Shown: positions 28,894 to 37,748 of the stretch, piece after piece | Position numbering within the stretch: position 1 is the first letter of the stretch | Layout: each line of letters opens with the position of its first letter | Assembly: GCF_009296025.1 (NCBI RefSeq) | Contig: NZ_CP045178.1 | Coordinates: 7,626,001-7,690,000 of the forward strand | Source: Streptomyces tsukubensis | Lineage (GTDB): Bacteria; Actinomycetota; Actinomycetes; Streptomycetales; Streptomycetaceae | Direction of reading: 5' to 3' | Length of the DNA: 64,000 bases | Program-made: the position numbers and the translations under genes | The notes under the pieces: model-generated | The model's database searches: none | What the model was told of the DNA's origin: nothing | Seen by the model: only the letters and a program-made list of their open reading frames with translations

Positions 28894-28956
28894 ACCTTCT
28901 GCAACGCCCTCACCCCGTCAGGATTCCCGCGGGGCCGATTGCCTAGGGTGGGCACC

Positions 28957-29445
28957 GTGACGCAGAACAGCGGGGCACTGGCCCTGTTCGACCTGGACAA
29001 CACCCTCTCCGACGCCGCCCACCGGCAGAAGTTCCTCCTGCGCAGGCCGCGCGACTGGCACGCCTTCTTCGCCGCGGCCCCCAAGGACCCGCCGCTCGTA
29101 CGGGGCGTGGAGCTGGCGCTGAGTACGGCTCGGGAGTGCGCGGTCGGCTATCTGACCGGCCGTCCCGAGCGCTGCCGCGCCGACACTGTCGACTGGCTGC
29201 GCGCGCACGGCCTACCCGATGGGCCACTGTGGATGCGCCCCGACAGTGACCGCAGGCGGGCCCGCGCCTTCAAACTGGAGACGCTGCGAGAGCTCGCGGC
29301 CGACCGGGACATCCGGCTGCTCGTGGACGACGACGAACTGGTCTGCCGGGACGCCAGACGCTCCGGGTTCCGCGTCGTGCGCGCGGACTGGGCACAGCCG
29401 TCGGGCGCGCTGCGGAACGCCCAGGAGCGGGAGGGGCGCACCTGA
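28957..29445 (+). CDS. HAD-like phosphatase, polynucleotide-kinase phosphatase type
   Basis: 162 residues from GTG 28957 (AGGGTGG just upstream). Motif I is LFDLDNTLSDAAHR with both aspartates, motif II VGYLTGRPERCRADT, and a late acidic motif LLVDDDELVCRDA. The spacing fits small HAD phosphatases annotated as acid phosphatase or PNKP 3'-phosphatase-like. No kinase domain is attached. The substrate is unknown. Confidence 0.85.
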   Translation: MTQNSGALALFDLDNTLSDAAHRQKFLLRRPRDWHAFFAAAPKDPPLVRGVELALSTARECAVGYLTGRPERCRADTVDWLRAHGLPDGPLWMRPDSDRRRARAFKLETLRELAADRDIRLLVDDDELVCRDARRSGFRVVRADWAQPSGALRNAQEREGRT

Positions 29446-29610
29446 GCGGAACCGGGCTCCACTCGCCACCGCACCCCATGTGACGACCGACGACCTGCTG
29501 AAGGCGTCACCGTGTCGGGCGCCTTGGCGTCCGGCCGTCGGATCGCTTCGCGACCGACCGGTGCCGAGCTGGTCACCCTGGCCGGGTACGGGGAACGCGC
29601 CGGCCGCCGC

Positions 29611-30054
29611 TCAGAGATCCTTGTTCGAGCCGTCGTCGAGCCACGGGTCCAGTCTGATGCCCAGCTCCGTCGTGAGGATGGCCCGCAGTTGCTCCGACGG
29701 CACCCGGGGGACGACGAACGCCCTGGACCTGACCAGGGACAGGAAGTCGACCGGCAGCATCAGGTGGTACTTCTCCACGTAGTGGGCCAGGTCGGCGCGC
29801 CAGATCCAGTCGCCGTCGGTCCTGAGCGACCCGGCGCCCGGCAGTACGGGCCCTAGGGGATCGAGGACGTCGGGAGCGGGCTCCGGCAGGCTCCAGAGCG
29901 AGACGCCGTACCGCAGATACCCGACGATGTGCCGCTCGTCGGAGGGTCCCGTCGAGCGGGTGAAGTCCCGGATGGAGCCGCTGTGAGCAACGCCCGGTAC
30001 CCATACGCCGGGGAGCGCGAGGAATTCCTCGTAGAAACCCACAGCTCGCGACAC
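29611..30054 (-). CDS. hypothetical protein, 147 aa
   Basis: Not recognised. The start is GTG 30054 (AGGGGG about six bases upstream), giving MSRAVGFYEEFLALPG. Trp, Pro and Leu are frequent (GVSLWSLPEPAPDVLDPLGP, TDGDWIWRADLAHYVEKYH). No signal peptide or membrane helix. The compact soluble layout resembles small actinobacterial proteins of unknown role. The gene lies downstream of dodecin beyond a strong hairpin, so it is probably transcribed separately. Confidence 0.7.
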   Translation of the reverse strand: MSRAVGFYEEFLALPGVWVPGVAHSGSIRDFTRSTGPSDERHIVGYLRYGVSLWSLPEPAPDVLDPLGPVLPGAGSLRTDGDWIWRADLAHYVEKYHLMLPVDFLSLVRSRAFVVPRVPSEQLRAILTTELGIRLDPWLDDGSNKDL

Positions 30055-30115
30055 GCGTTCCCCCCTGCGGTGCTGCGTCCGAACAGAACCGACGTTACCC
30101 GAACGGGCGTACCAG

Positions 30116-30157
30116 GGGGCGGGGCTCGCGGCGGAGCCGCCCCTCACGCCCCGCCCC
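30116..30157 (-). terminator. hairpin after the dodecin gene
   Basis: GGGGCGGGGC (30116-30125) pairs with GCCCCGCCCC (30148-30157), ten bases beyond the dodecin stop in its direction of reading. Confidence 0.65.
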
Positions 30158-30167
30158 GGTCGGGCCG

Positions 30168-30395
30168 CTATGCTCCGGCCGCCTCGTCCTCCAGGCGGAA
30201 GCCGATCTTCAACCCCACTTGGTAGTGCTCGATCTGGTCCTCCTCGATGTGCCCGCGCACCTCGGTGACCTCGAACCAGTCGAGGTTTCTGACAGTCTGC
30301 GAGGCCCGCTGCACGCCGTTGCGGATGGCCTGGTCGATGCCGTCGGTGGAGGTGCCGACGATCTCGGTGACCCGATAGACGTTGTCGCCGCTCAT
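30168..30395 (-). CDS. dodecin (flavin-storage dodecamer)
   Basis: 75 residues, typical dodecin length. The opening VYRVTEIVGTSTDGIDQAI and the segment LDWFEVTEVRGHIE, with the Trp that stacks on flavin, are diagnostic; HYQVGLKIGFRLED is the last strand. Dodecins form hollow 12-mers that bind FMN, riboflavin or CoA-related ligands in the cytoplasm. ATG 30395. Confidence 0.95.
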   Translation of the reverse strand: MSGDNVYRVTEIVGTSTDGIDQAIRNGVQRASQTVRNLDWFEVTEVRGHIEEDQIEHYQVGLKIGFRLEDEAAGA

Positions 30396-30559
30396 GACTT
30401 CCTTCTCCTCTGTCTCGGGGCGCGGCCTCGCGCCCGGCGTGCGCCGGAGGACGTAACCGCTTCCGGCTGTTCTTCCACCGTGCCTCACCGCGCGTCTGCC
30501 CGCGCGGCGATACCGATGCGCTCGCGCGTACCCCGGTCGCGGGCATGTACCTCCGCCCC

Positions 30560-30588
30560 TTGACGCTCTCTTTGGTCCATACCAAACT
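30560..30588 (+). promoter_or_regulatory. promoter and palindromic operator before the binding-protein gene
   Basis: TTGACG (30560-30565) is a good -35 box. The inverted repeat TTTGGTCCATACCAAA (30571-30586) fills the -35/-10 spacer 85 bp before the lipoprotein start. TGGT-N4-ACCA matches the core layout of GntR/DasR-type operators, placed so that binding would block RNA polymerase. Confidence 0.6.
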
Positions 30589-30670
30589 TCTGGAACGCCC
30601 GTGCGAGCGCTGTGCTCGTTCCCCCACGCCGGGTCTGCCCTGCCCTTTTCGCAGACAGAAAGCCACCCAC

Positions 30671-31939
30671 GTGAAGAACCGCAGCATCGCCGCCGCTCTG
30701 GCACTGACCGTCTCTCTCTCGCTCTCCGGCTGCGGGCTGGTGCCCGGGTCGGGGGAGGACCGAAGGACGGTGACCGTCTGGCTGATGAAGGGCAGCGCCT
30801 CCTCCGGCTTCATCAAACGGTTCACCGACCGGTTCGAGCACGACCACACCGACATCGACCTGGACATCCGCATCCAGCAGTGGACCGGCATAGGTGACAA
30901 GGTCACCGCAGTCCTCAAGGGTGAGGACGGCGCGGAGACCCCCGATGTCATCGAGGTCGGCAACACCCAGGTCGCCCAGTACGTCGACGACGGCGGGCTG
31001 CTCGATCTGACCCTGGAGTCCATGCGCGACTTCGGAATGGACGACTGGATCCCCGGACTCGCCGATCCGGGGCGCTTCAACGGCTCCCAGTACGGCATCC
31101 CCTGGTACGCGGCCAACCGTGTCGTCATCTACAACAAGGACCTCTTCGCCAAGGCCGGAATCGAGCGTCTGCCGAAGACCAGGGACCAGTGGATCGAGAC
31201 AACGGAACGCCTGAACACCGGCGGCGACCAGGGCATCTACCTCGCGGGCCAGGACTGGTACACGCTCTCGGGGTTCGTCTGGGACGAGGGCGGCGAACTC
31301 GCGGTCGACCACGGTGGGGCGTGGGAAGGGGCCCTGGACAGCCCCGCCGCGCTGCGTGCCATGGACTTCTACCGGCGGCTTCAGAAGCTCGGCAGGGGGC
31401 CGAAGGACGCCGACGAGCAGAAGCCGCCGCAGACCGGAGTGTTCGCCAAGGGCGATGTGGCCCAGACCATCTCCGTCCCGGGCGCGGGTCAGCTCATCGA
31501 GGAGAGCAATCCGGAACTCAAGGGGAAGCTCGGTTACTTCCCCATCCCCGGCAGGACCGCCGACCACCTGGGCTCGGTCGTCACCGGCGGTTCCGATCTC
31601 GTCGTGCCCGAACGAGGGGACGACCACGAGGGCGCGGTCAAGGTGGTCGCGGCGCTCGCCGGAGCCACCTGGCAGACCGACCTGGCCAGAACCATGAACT
31701 ACGTGCCCAACAAGGGCAGCCTGTCGGACGCCGTCGCCGGTGAGCCCGGGGTCGCCGCCATGGCGGAGAGCGCCGGGCGGGGCCGGGCCACCCCCAAGTC
31801 GCCCCGCTGGGCCGCCGTCGAGACCGACAACCCCATCAAGCGGTACATGACCGAAGTGCTGAACGGCGCCGACGCGGCGACGGCGGCCAGGAGCGCGTCG
31901 GAGGAGATCACGGAGAGACTCGACCTGAGCCACCAGTGA
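30671..31939 (+). CDS. ABC-transporter sugar-binding lipoprotein, orphan
   Basis: 422 residues from GTG 30671. Signal peptide and lipobox LSLSGCG. The solute-binding fold follows: VTVWLMKGSASSGFIKRF, PDVIEVGNTQVAQYVDDGGLLDL, GIPWYAANRVVIYNKDLF and AKGDVAQTISVPGAG, typical of family 1 (maltose/oligosaccharide type). It would deliver a sugar to a membrane permease, but no permease or ATPase gene is nearby. Streptomyces sugar transporters usually share the ATPase MsiK, but they normally carry their permeases alongside. The ribosome binding site is weak. Confidence 0.9.
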   Translation: MKNRSIAAALALTVSLSLSGCGLVPGSGEDRRTVTVWLMKGSASSGFIKRFTDRFEHDHTDIDLDIRIQQWTGIGDKVTAVLKGEDGAETPDVIEVGNTQVAQYVDDGGLLDLTLESMRDFGMDDWIPGLADPGRFNGSQYGIPWYAANRVVIYNKDLFAKAGIERLPKTRDQWIETTERLNTGGDQGIYLAGQDWYTLSGFVWDEGGELAVDHGGAWEGALDSPAALRAMDFYRRLQKLGRGPKDADEQKPPQTGVFAKGDVAQTISVPGAGQLIEESNPELKGKLGYFPIPGRTADHLGSVVTGGSDLVVPERGDDHEGAVKVVAALAGATWQTDLARTMNYVPNKGSLSDAVAGEPGVAAMAESAGRGRATPKSPRWAAVETDNPIKRYMTEVLNGADAATAARSASEEITERLDLSHQ

Positions 31940-31953
31940 GCCGCAGGCTGTCC

Positions 31954-32016
31954 CCGGCGCTCCCGGCGCTCCCGGCGCTCCCGGCGCTCCCGGCGCTCCC
32001 GGCGCCCCCGGCGCCC
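31954..32016. repeat. 9-bp tandem repeat, seven copies
   Basis: CCGGCGCTC repeats in phase from 31954 for five copies, then two CCGGCGCCC variants, just after the binding-protein stop. Confidence 0.9.
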
Positions 32017-32080
32017 CCGGAACGGCCGTACGACCGGCCCGGGGCCACTTTGAGGGGCGCCCGAACCGGTCGTACAGGCT

Positions 32081-32230
32081 CAGCCGTCAGCCGTCAGCCG
32101 TCAGCCGTCAGCCGTCAGCCGTCAGCCGTCAGCCGTCAGCCGTCAGCCGTCAGCCGTCAGCCGTCAGCCGTCAGCCGTCAGCCGTCAGCCGTCAGCCGTC
32201 AGCCGTCAGCCGTCAGCCGTCAGCCGTCAG
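32081..32230. repeat. heptamer microsatellite, 21 exact copies
   Basis: CAGCCGT repeats without a mismatch from 32081 to 32227 plus a partial copy to 32230. The array overlaps the end of egtD and supplies that gene's stop codon (TGA, complementary to bases 32220-32222). On the other strand it creates a long open frame of QPSAVSR repeats that I do not regard as a gene. Confidence 0.97.
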
Positions 32231-33224
32231 CGCGAGCCCTCCCGTCGTCGTCCGACGCCGGTCCGTCCACCGTGGACAGCGACAGCGCGAACCGCCGCTC
32301 CCCATCCGTCCACCAGCGCACCGGTGTCAGCCCCGCGGCGCCGAGCTCCCCGCGTACCCGCTCCTCGGTGAACTTCGCGGACACCTCCGTACGCGTCTCC
32401 TCGCCCTCCGCGAAATCCAACGTCAGGTCGAGAGCCGGGATCTTCACCGTCTGCGCCACCTCGGAACGCAGCCGCATCTCGATCCACTGCCGTTCACGGT
32501 CCCAGACCGCCACGTGGGAGAAGGCATCCGGGTCGAAATCGGCGCCCAACTCGCGGTTGATCACGCTCAATACGTTCTTGTTGAACTCGGCGGTCACCCC
32601 GGCGGCGTCGTCGTACGCCCGCACCAGCGTCCGCTCGTCCTTGACGAGGTCCGTACCGAGAAGGAGCGAGTCCCCCGGCTCAAGGAGCGCCCGGAGCGAG
32701 GCGAGGAACGCCCCCCGCTCCTCGGGCAGCAGATTGCCGAGCGTTCCACCGAGGAACGCCACGAGCCTGGGGCCGGGCGAGGCGGGCAGCGTCAACCCCG
32801 CGGTGAAGTCCGCCACCACGGCGTGCACGTCAAGCGCGGGCCGCTCCGCGAGCAGTGCGCGGCCCGCCTGGCGCAGCGCGCTCTCACTCACGTCGACCGG
32901 CACGTAGCCCCGCAGCGACGTCATCGCGTCCAGCAGGTGCCTGGTCTTGTCGGACGACCCCGAGCCCAGCTCGACCAGGGTCCGCGCGCCGGCCGCCGCT
33001 GCGATCTCCGCTGCCCGCGCCAGCAGGATCTCCCGCTCGGCGCGGGTCGGGTAGTACTCGGGCAGTGTGGTGATCTCGTCGAACAGCCGGCTGCCGCGCG
33101 CGTCATAGAACCACTTGGGTGGCAGCGTACGCGGGGTACCGGTCAGGCCCCGCAGTACATCGGCGCGCAGCTCGGCGCCTGTGGCGTCCTCGGGCAGGGT
33201 GCGGGTCAGGTGGAACGGGCTCAC
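32220..33224 (-). CDS. egtD: L-histidine N-alpha-methyltransferase (ergothioneine)
   Basis: 334 residues, full length. The family opening PPKWFYDARGSRLFDEIT is followed by the SAM site LVELGSGSSDKTRHLLDA and YVPVDVSESAL, then the EgtD signature FLGGTLGNLLPEE. It trimethylates histidine to hercynine, the first committed step of ergothioneine synthesis. GTG 33224 overlaps the egtC stop. The last codons and the stop lie within the 7-bp repeat. Confidence 0.95.
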   Translation of the reverse strand: MSPFHLTRTLPEDATGAELRADVLRGLTGTPRTLPPKWFYDARGSRLFDEITTLPEYYPTRAEREILLARAAEIAAAAGARTLVELGSGSSDKTRHLLDAMTSLRGYVPVDVSESALRQAGRALLAERPALDVHAVVADFTAGLTLPASPGPRLVAFLGGTLGNLLPEERGAFLASLRALLEPGDSLLLGTDLVKDERTLVRAYDDAAGVTAEFNKNVLSVINRELGADFDPDAFSHVAVWDRERQWIEMRLRSEVAQTVKIPALDLTLDFAEGEETRTEVSAKFTEERVRGELGAAGLTPVRWWTDGERRFALSLSTVDGPASDDDGRARADG

Positions 33225-33979
33225 GCCAGGGGCTCCTTGAGCGGTGTCAGCAGGACATCGTTTCGGTCCGCGATGAGCAGGGTCAGGTCCGGCACCTCAC
33301 GCCAGGCCGGGTCGTCGTCGTAGGGTTCGGACGCCATGGCGACATGGAGTTCCGGGCGGTCCTTCAGATACCAAAGATCCTCACCCCACGCGGTGGCGGC
33401 GATCCGCTCCCCGTCGGTGACGAGGAGATTGAGCCGAGAGCCCGGCGCGGCCGCCCCCACTTGGAGGACGGTGTCGGCGAGCGCCTGCCCCAACGGCTCA
33501 CCCTCGCGCAGCCGGTGCAGGAGCAGCGCCCACACCAGCGCCGAGTCGCAGCGCGCCTCCAGGGCCAGCAGTTCCGCCGCGGGGAGCGTGGCCGCGAGGT
33601 CGACGGCCGTCCCCGGCCAGCCGGTCACCACACCGTTGTGGCTGAACAGCCACCGGTCCGCGGTGAACGGCGCCGCCGCCGCCTCGTCGTCGGCCCCCGC
33701 CACGGTCGCGTCCCTGACCGCGGCGAGCACGGCTTCGCTGCGCACCACCCGCGCGAGGTCGCCGAAGGACTGATCGGCCCAGATCGGCCCCGCCCTGCGG
33801 TACCGGGCGGGGCGGGGGTCGCCGTCCGCGTACCAGCCGACGCCGAACCCGTCCGCGTTCACCGTGCCGTGCCGCTGTCGGCGTGGCGCCCAGGCCTGCC
33901 GGTACAGGCCGTACTCCGGTTCCACGAGCACTCCGCCGAGCGGCCGGGCGGGCCCGAGCGCGGCGATGTGACGGCACAT
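33221..33979 (-). CDS. egtC: ergothioneine glutamine amidotransferase-type hydrolase
   Basis: 252 residues. MCRHIAALG exposes the N-terminal nucleophile Cys2 of class II amidotransferases. WLFSHNGVVTGWPG and GFGVGWYAD are the other active-site segments. It removes glutamate from gamma-glutamyl hercynyl-cysteine sulfoxide. It lies between egtB and egtD with overlapping stops and starts, showing translational coupling. Confidence 0.95.
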   Translation of the reverse strand: MCRHIAALGPARPLGGVLVEPEYGLYRQAWAPRRQRHGTVNADGFGVGWYADGDPRPARYRRAGPIWADQSFGDLARVVRSEAVLAAVRDATVAGADDEAAAAPFTADRWLFSHNGVVTGWPGTAVDLAATLPAAELLALEARCDSALVWALLLHRLREGEPLGQALADTVLQVGAAAPGSRLNLLVTDGERIAATAWGEDLWYLKDRPELHVAMASEPYDDDPAWREVPDLTLLIADRNDVLLTPLKEPLA

Positions 33980-35379
33980 CAGGCACCCTCCCCGTGGAAA
34001 CCGTCACGGGCCGAGGCGTCGTGGACGGAACCGTCACGGACATGAGCGTCCCTGGCCGTGCGGAACCCGGAGAATATCTGTCGCCGCACCGGATAGTCCC
34101 AGTTGCGGAAGGTGCCCCGGCACGCCACCTCGCCGACGGCGAAGGAACCACCTCGCAGCACCTTGTGGTCGTTGCCGAAGAACACCTCCGAGTACTCCCG
34201 GTAGGGGAAGGCCACGAAGCCGGGGTAGGGCAGGAAGTCACTCGATGTCCACTCCCACACGTCCCCCATCAACTGCCGTACGCCGAGCGGGGAGGCGCCG
34301 TCCGGGTAACTGCCGGCGGGCGCGGGCCCGAGGTGACGTTGACCGAGGTTGGCGTGGCGGTCGGCGGGTTCCTCGTCGCCCCAGGGGAACCGCCGTGACC
34401 GGCCGCTGTGCGGGTCGTGACGGGCCGCTTTCTCCCACTCGGCCTCCGTGGGCAGCCGCCGCCCGGCCCAGCGGGCGTAGGCGTCCGCCTCGTACCAGCT
34501 CACGTGCGTCACGGGCTCCCGAGGGTCCACGGGCTGCACCGTCCCGAACCGCCGCCGAAGCCACTGACCGCCTTCCTCGTGCCAGAAGAGGGGCGCCGCG
34601 AGACGCTGCCCGCGTACCAGCTTCCAGCCCTCCGCCGACCACCAGCGCCGCTCCTCGTAGCCACCGTCCTCGATGAACCTCAGATAAGCGGCGTTGGTCA
34701 CCGGAGTCGTGTCGATGAAATAGGGCTCCACGAACCTGCGGTGCGCGGGCCTCTCGTTGTCCAGAGCCCAGGGCTCCGTCGACGTGCCCATGGTGAAGGG
34801 GCCGCCGGGCACCAGCACCTCGGACTGGCGCACCGGATCCACCACGGGACCGAACCCCGCCCCGCTCAGCACGGCGGGACCCTTGCGCAACTGGTGGGTG
34901 ATCAGCATCGTCTCGTCATGCTGCTGCTCGTGCTGGGCGACCATCCCGAACGCGAACCCCGCGTCCGTGAGCCCGGTACCGAAGCCGGCACCCGGCCCCT
35001 CCTCAGTGTGGAACGTGGCGTCCCCGAGGACGTCGAGGGCGCGCCCGCGCACCTCGGCCGCGTACCGCCTGGCCTCCTCCGGCGGCAGCAGCGGCAGTGT
35101 GGGACGCGCGGACCGCGGGTGCTCGAACGCGTCGTACAGCGAGTCGATCTCGGGGCGCATCGCCTCGCGTCCCGCGACGGCCCGCAGCAGCCACAGCTCC
35201 TCCTGATTGCCGATGTGCGCGAGGTCCCAGACGAGCGGCGACATCAGCGGCGAGTGCTGCGCCACCAGATCGGGCCCCTCCACCGAGTCGGTCAGCAGTG
35301 CCGTACGGTCACGAGCGGCCAGGAGCGCGGTGAGGGCCCGCCCGCGGAGCGTCTCCGCGTCGGTCGGCTGCGTGGTCAT
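33979..35379 (-). CDS. egtB: ergothioneine sulfoxide synthase
   Basis: 466 residues from ATG 35379; the open frame upstream is antisense-like extension and was excluded. A DinB-like helical domain carries the iron ligands, with the HEQQHDE motif in MVAQHEQQHDETMLI and an earlier candidate ligand in LVWDLAHIGNQEE. The C-terminal formylglycine-enzyme-like domain includes VSWYEADAYARWAGRRLPTE and LMGDVWEWTSSDF. The non-haem iron enzyme joins hercynine to gamma-glutamylcysteine with O2. The C-terminal tail DAHVRDGSVHDASARDG is repetitive. Confidence 0.95.
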   Translation of the reverse strand: MTTQPTDAETLRGRALTALLAARDRTALLTDSVEGPDLVAQHSPLMSPLVWDLAHIGNQEELWLLRAVAGREAMRPEIDSLYDAFEHPRSARPTLPLLPPEEARRYAAEVRGRALDVLGDATFHTEEGPGAGFGTGLTDAGFAFGMVAQHEQQHDETMLITHQLRKGPAVLSGAGFGPVVDPVRQSEVLVPGGPFTMGTSTEPWALDNERPAHRRFVEPYFIDTTPVTNAAYLRFIEDGGYEERRWWSAEGWKLVRGQRLAAPLFWHEEGGQWLRRRFGTVQPVDPREPVTHVSWYEADAYARWAGRRLPTEAEWEKAARHDPHSGRSRRFPWGDEEPADRHANLGQRHLGPAPAGSYPDGASPLGVRQLMGDVWEWTSSDFLPYPGFVAFPYREYSEVFFGNDHKVLRGGSFAVGEVACRGTFRNWDYPVRRQIFSGFRTARDAHVRDGSVHDASARDGFHGEGA

Positions 35380-36797
35380 GAGTGTGCGTCCTTCCTGAGT
35401 TCCTTCGTCGCGGGGTCCGCCTCGGTCCCGGGGTCCGCCTCGGTCCCGGGGTCCGCGTCGTACGCCGGCTGTGCGGCGCGCGGGGCCGTCCGCCCCGTCC
35501 CCCCGGCGGTACGCGACGGAAGGCCGGGCGGTTCGAGGGTGAGCGGCCGGTCGAGCAGGTCGTCCGCCGGGCAGCGGCCCCTGGCCACGTACCGCTCCGT
35601 GAACGCGCCGACCGCGTCGGTGACCCGTGTCGTCGCGCCGAGCCTCGGCAGTGCCTCCCGCGCCGCGGCGAAACACGCCACGGCGGCCTCCCGCAGAACG
35701 GGCTCGGTGAGGCCATGACGTGCCGCGCCGAGCCAGAGCCGCCCACGCGGCGCCGCCTCGCCGTCCGAGGCGGGGTCGGCCAACGGCTTGACGGCCCGGT
35801 AGGCGGTCTCGGCCGCGGCCGGGTCGTCGAACAGCGCGGCCACGACGGCCAGCGGCACGATCCACCCGTCCTCGCCCTGCTGCGCGTCGATCATCCGTAG
35901 TTCGAGATGGCCCCGCGGCCGTACGGGGGGAAAGAGGGTGGTCAGGTGATAGGCGAGGTCGTCGCGGGTGGGACGCCTGGGGGCGCCGGAACGTGCCCAG
36001 GCCCGAAGAGTCAGCCCGTCCGGCACCTCCCAGGACGTACCGTCCGCGCGGATGCACATCACGGGGGAGTCCAGTACGTGGCTGGTCCAGGTCTCCCTGG
36101 GCTCACCGTTGAGCGGGGGAGCGGCCGACCTGCCGGGTTCGATTCCCGCCCAGAACGCCTGCCGGGTCGAGCGCCAGCCGGTGACCCGCCCGCCTTGGTA
36201 GGGGGAATTCGCGAAGGCCGCGACCAGCACGGGGCCCAGCAGACGGGCGAGCCGCCACCGCCTCCCGTAGCCGAGCGGCCCCGGTTCCTCATGGCCCGCG
36301 TCCACGCACACCTGCACGGAGGCCGAGGAACACATCATGTGCCGGCCGGAGGGACCTCTCCGGTCGAAGTACGCCTCCATCGCGTCGTAGCGCGGTTCGC
36401 GCAGCACTCTGGAGGCAGGACGCCAAGGGTCGGTGCCCTGTCCTGTGAGGGTGAGGTCCATGGAGCGGAGCGCCGCGCGTACGGCGTCCAGATCGGCGGA
36501 CACCTCCGACACGCACTCCATGAGCGAACCGGCGGGCCGCGAGCTGAGCTCAAGCTGTCCGCCGGGTTCCACGGTGAGCGGTGAGCTGAGCGGCAGCTCC
36601 CGCAGGGCCGCGTAGGCGGCCTCCAGCCGGTCGGCTGCCACGGGAAGGTGCGGTTCGCGCTGCCCGTGGACGAGCCATTCGACCTCTACGCCCAGGATGC
36701 CGGGCGGTCCCGTCTTGAAGCAGATACCGCGCACCAGAGCCTCGATCTCGGCTTCGGTGACCGCGGTGCTGTGCTCCGTACAGTCGGCTTCTGACAT
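35376..36797 (-). CDS. egtA: glutamate-cysteine ligase for ergothioneine
   Basis: 473 residues. ATG 36797 has GGAGG upstream. A GCS2-like core: LGVEVEWLVHG, VEPGGQLELSSRPAGSL, MMCSSASVQVCVDAG, FANSPYQGG and HLELRMIDAQQGEDGW. It makes gamma-glutamylcysteine for EgtB. First gene of egtABCD; starts and stops overlap throughout. The C-terminus contains an 18-bp in-frame duplication encoding EADPGT repeats. Confidence 0.94.
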   Translation of the reverse strand: MSEADCTEHSTAVTEAEIEALVRGICFKTGPPGILGVEVEWLVHGQREPHLPVAADRLEAAYAALRELPLSSPLTVEPGGQLELSSRPAGSLMECVSEVSADLDAVRAALRSMDLTLTGQGTDPWRPASRVLREPRYDAMEAYFDRRGPSGRHMMCSSASVQVCVDAGHEEPGPLGYGRRWRLARLLGPVLVAAFANSPYQGGRVTGWRSTRQAFWAGIEPGRSAAPPLNGEPRETWTSHVLDSPVMCIRADGTSWEVPDGLTLRAWARSGAPRRPTRDDLAYHLTTLFPPVRPRGHLELRMIDAQQGEDGWIVPLAVVAALFDDPAAAETAYRAVKPLADPASDGEAAPRGRLWLGAARHGLTEPVLREAAVACFAAAREALPRLGATTRVTDAVGAFTERYVARGRCPADDLLDRPLTLEPPGLPSRTAGGTGRTAPRAAQPAYDADPGTEADPGTEADPATKELRKDAHS

Positions 36798-37171
36798 GGG
36801 GATCCTCCAGTTGAGAACCTTCAGGCCGGGTGCCCTGGTGAGGACGGCCCGGCCGATGTCACGTGTACAAGCCAAGACCAGGCCCGCCGATCGCACAAGG
36901 GCACGCCTGTGACCTGCGGAAACCGCGAGAGGCTTTCGGCGGATGGGCGGAATGACGGCGCGCGTCCGGCCGCGCGCACCGTCTGCGGGCCGGTTCCGTC
37001 CGTGGTGTAGGCGTGCGAGACGATACGGGGCGTCACGCGGAGGCTGGCGCGAGCGGAGGAGGCAGGAAGCCGGAGGTGGCCGGGCCGCGACGGCGCGCGT
37101 GACCAGGACATCGCACCCGGGCGGGAACACCCGGCGGAGGAGGAGCCCCGGTGGGCATCGCCCACCGCCCG
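36798..37171. other. 374-bp stretch without a gene
   Basis: This region separates egtA from the MazF-like gene, both on the minus strand. No frame in it has a ribosome binding site or family-like sequence. It presumably holds the egt promoter, but I see no clear -35/-10 pair. Confidence 0.5.
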
Positions 37172-37678
37172 CTACCGCCAGCCGTAGCGCTCCCGCAGCC
37201 GCAGCACCACCAGGTTGAACCGCCCCCGGTCCAGCGCGCACGCCTCACGTCGCATGCCACCCTCGTGGACTCGGAAGACCCGGTCGGTGTCGACCCAGGA
37301 GTCGCGCCCTGTCCTGTCCCAGGGCCCGCTGCCCAACGGCACCCAGTCCCTGTCGTGGCTGTGCCGCTTGCTCGACAGCGCCACGGCGAGGAAGGTGCCC
37401 GCCGTCTCCCGGGCCACCACCAGGACCGGCCGGTCCTTGCCCCGGCCGTCGTTCTCCTCGTAAGGCACCCAGGTCCACACGATCTCGCCGGGGTCGGGGG
37501 CGCCGTCCTTGTCGGGCGCGTACGAGGTCCGCACAGCGCCGATCTCACGGGGCGTGGCCTCGGCCGTAGCGCAGGGGCCGCCGCGGCCCGGCTGGTCCCG
37601 CGCGGTCCGTGCGGCATCCTGGGCGTCGCGGGGGACATCGGCCGGATCGGGTGCGGAGTCGTCGGTGAAGGCAGTCAC
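37172..37678 (-). CDS. MazF/PemK-like type II toxin-family protein
   Basis: 168 residues. The first 60 are Asp/Ala/Pro-rich. The remaining part is a PemK/MazF barrel: PGEIVWTWVPYEENDGRGKDRPVLVVARE, AVALSSKRH and WVDTDRVFRVHEGGMRRE. MazF proteins are ribonucleases held by an antitoxin. No antitoxin gene is adjacent, and solitary members like this one are widespread in Streptomyces, so toxicity is uncertain. ATG 37678; divergent from the GH18 gene. Confidence 0.85.
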   Translation of the reverse strand: MTAFTDDSAPDPADVPRDAQDAARTARDQPGRGGPCATAEATPREIGAVRTSYAPDKDGAPDPGEIVWTWVPYEENDGRGKDRPVLVVARETAGTFLAVALSSKRHSHDRDWVPLGSGPWDRTGRDSWVDTDRVFRVHEGGMRREACALDRGRFNLVVLRLRERYGWR

Positions 37679-37748
37679 GGGGTCACGTTAGAGCCTGTCC
37701 GGCCCAGCCCGAGGAGCACCCCCGCGCTTCGCCGAGCAGGCTCGGCGT

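Noticed and set aside
27652..28956. Upstream part of the long plus-strand frame ending at 29445
   Set aside because: It passes through the GntR gene in another frame and antisense to the luciferase-like gene; the HAD domain begins at GTG 28957.
31936..32907. Plus-strand 323-codon ORF with QPSAVSR repeats
   Set aside because: It is created by the heptamer array and runs antisense to egtD; there is no ribosome binding site and no protein-like sequence outside the repeats.
37172..37678. A complete toxin-antitoxin pair at the MazF-like gene
   Set aside because: No antitoxin-like ORF lies on either side; the neighbours are a GH18 gene and a gene-free gap.
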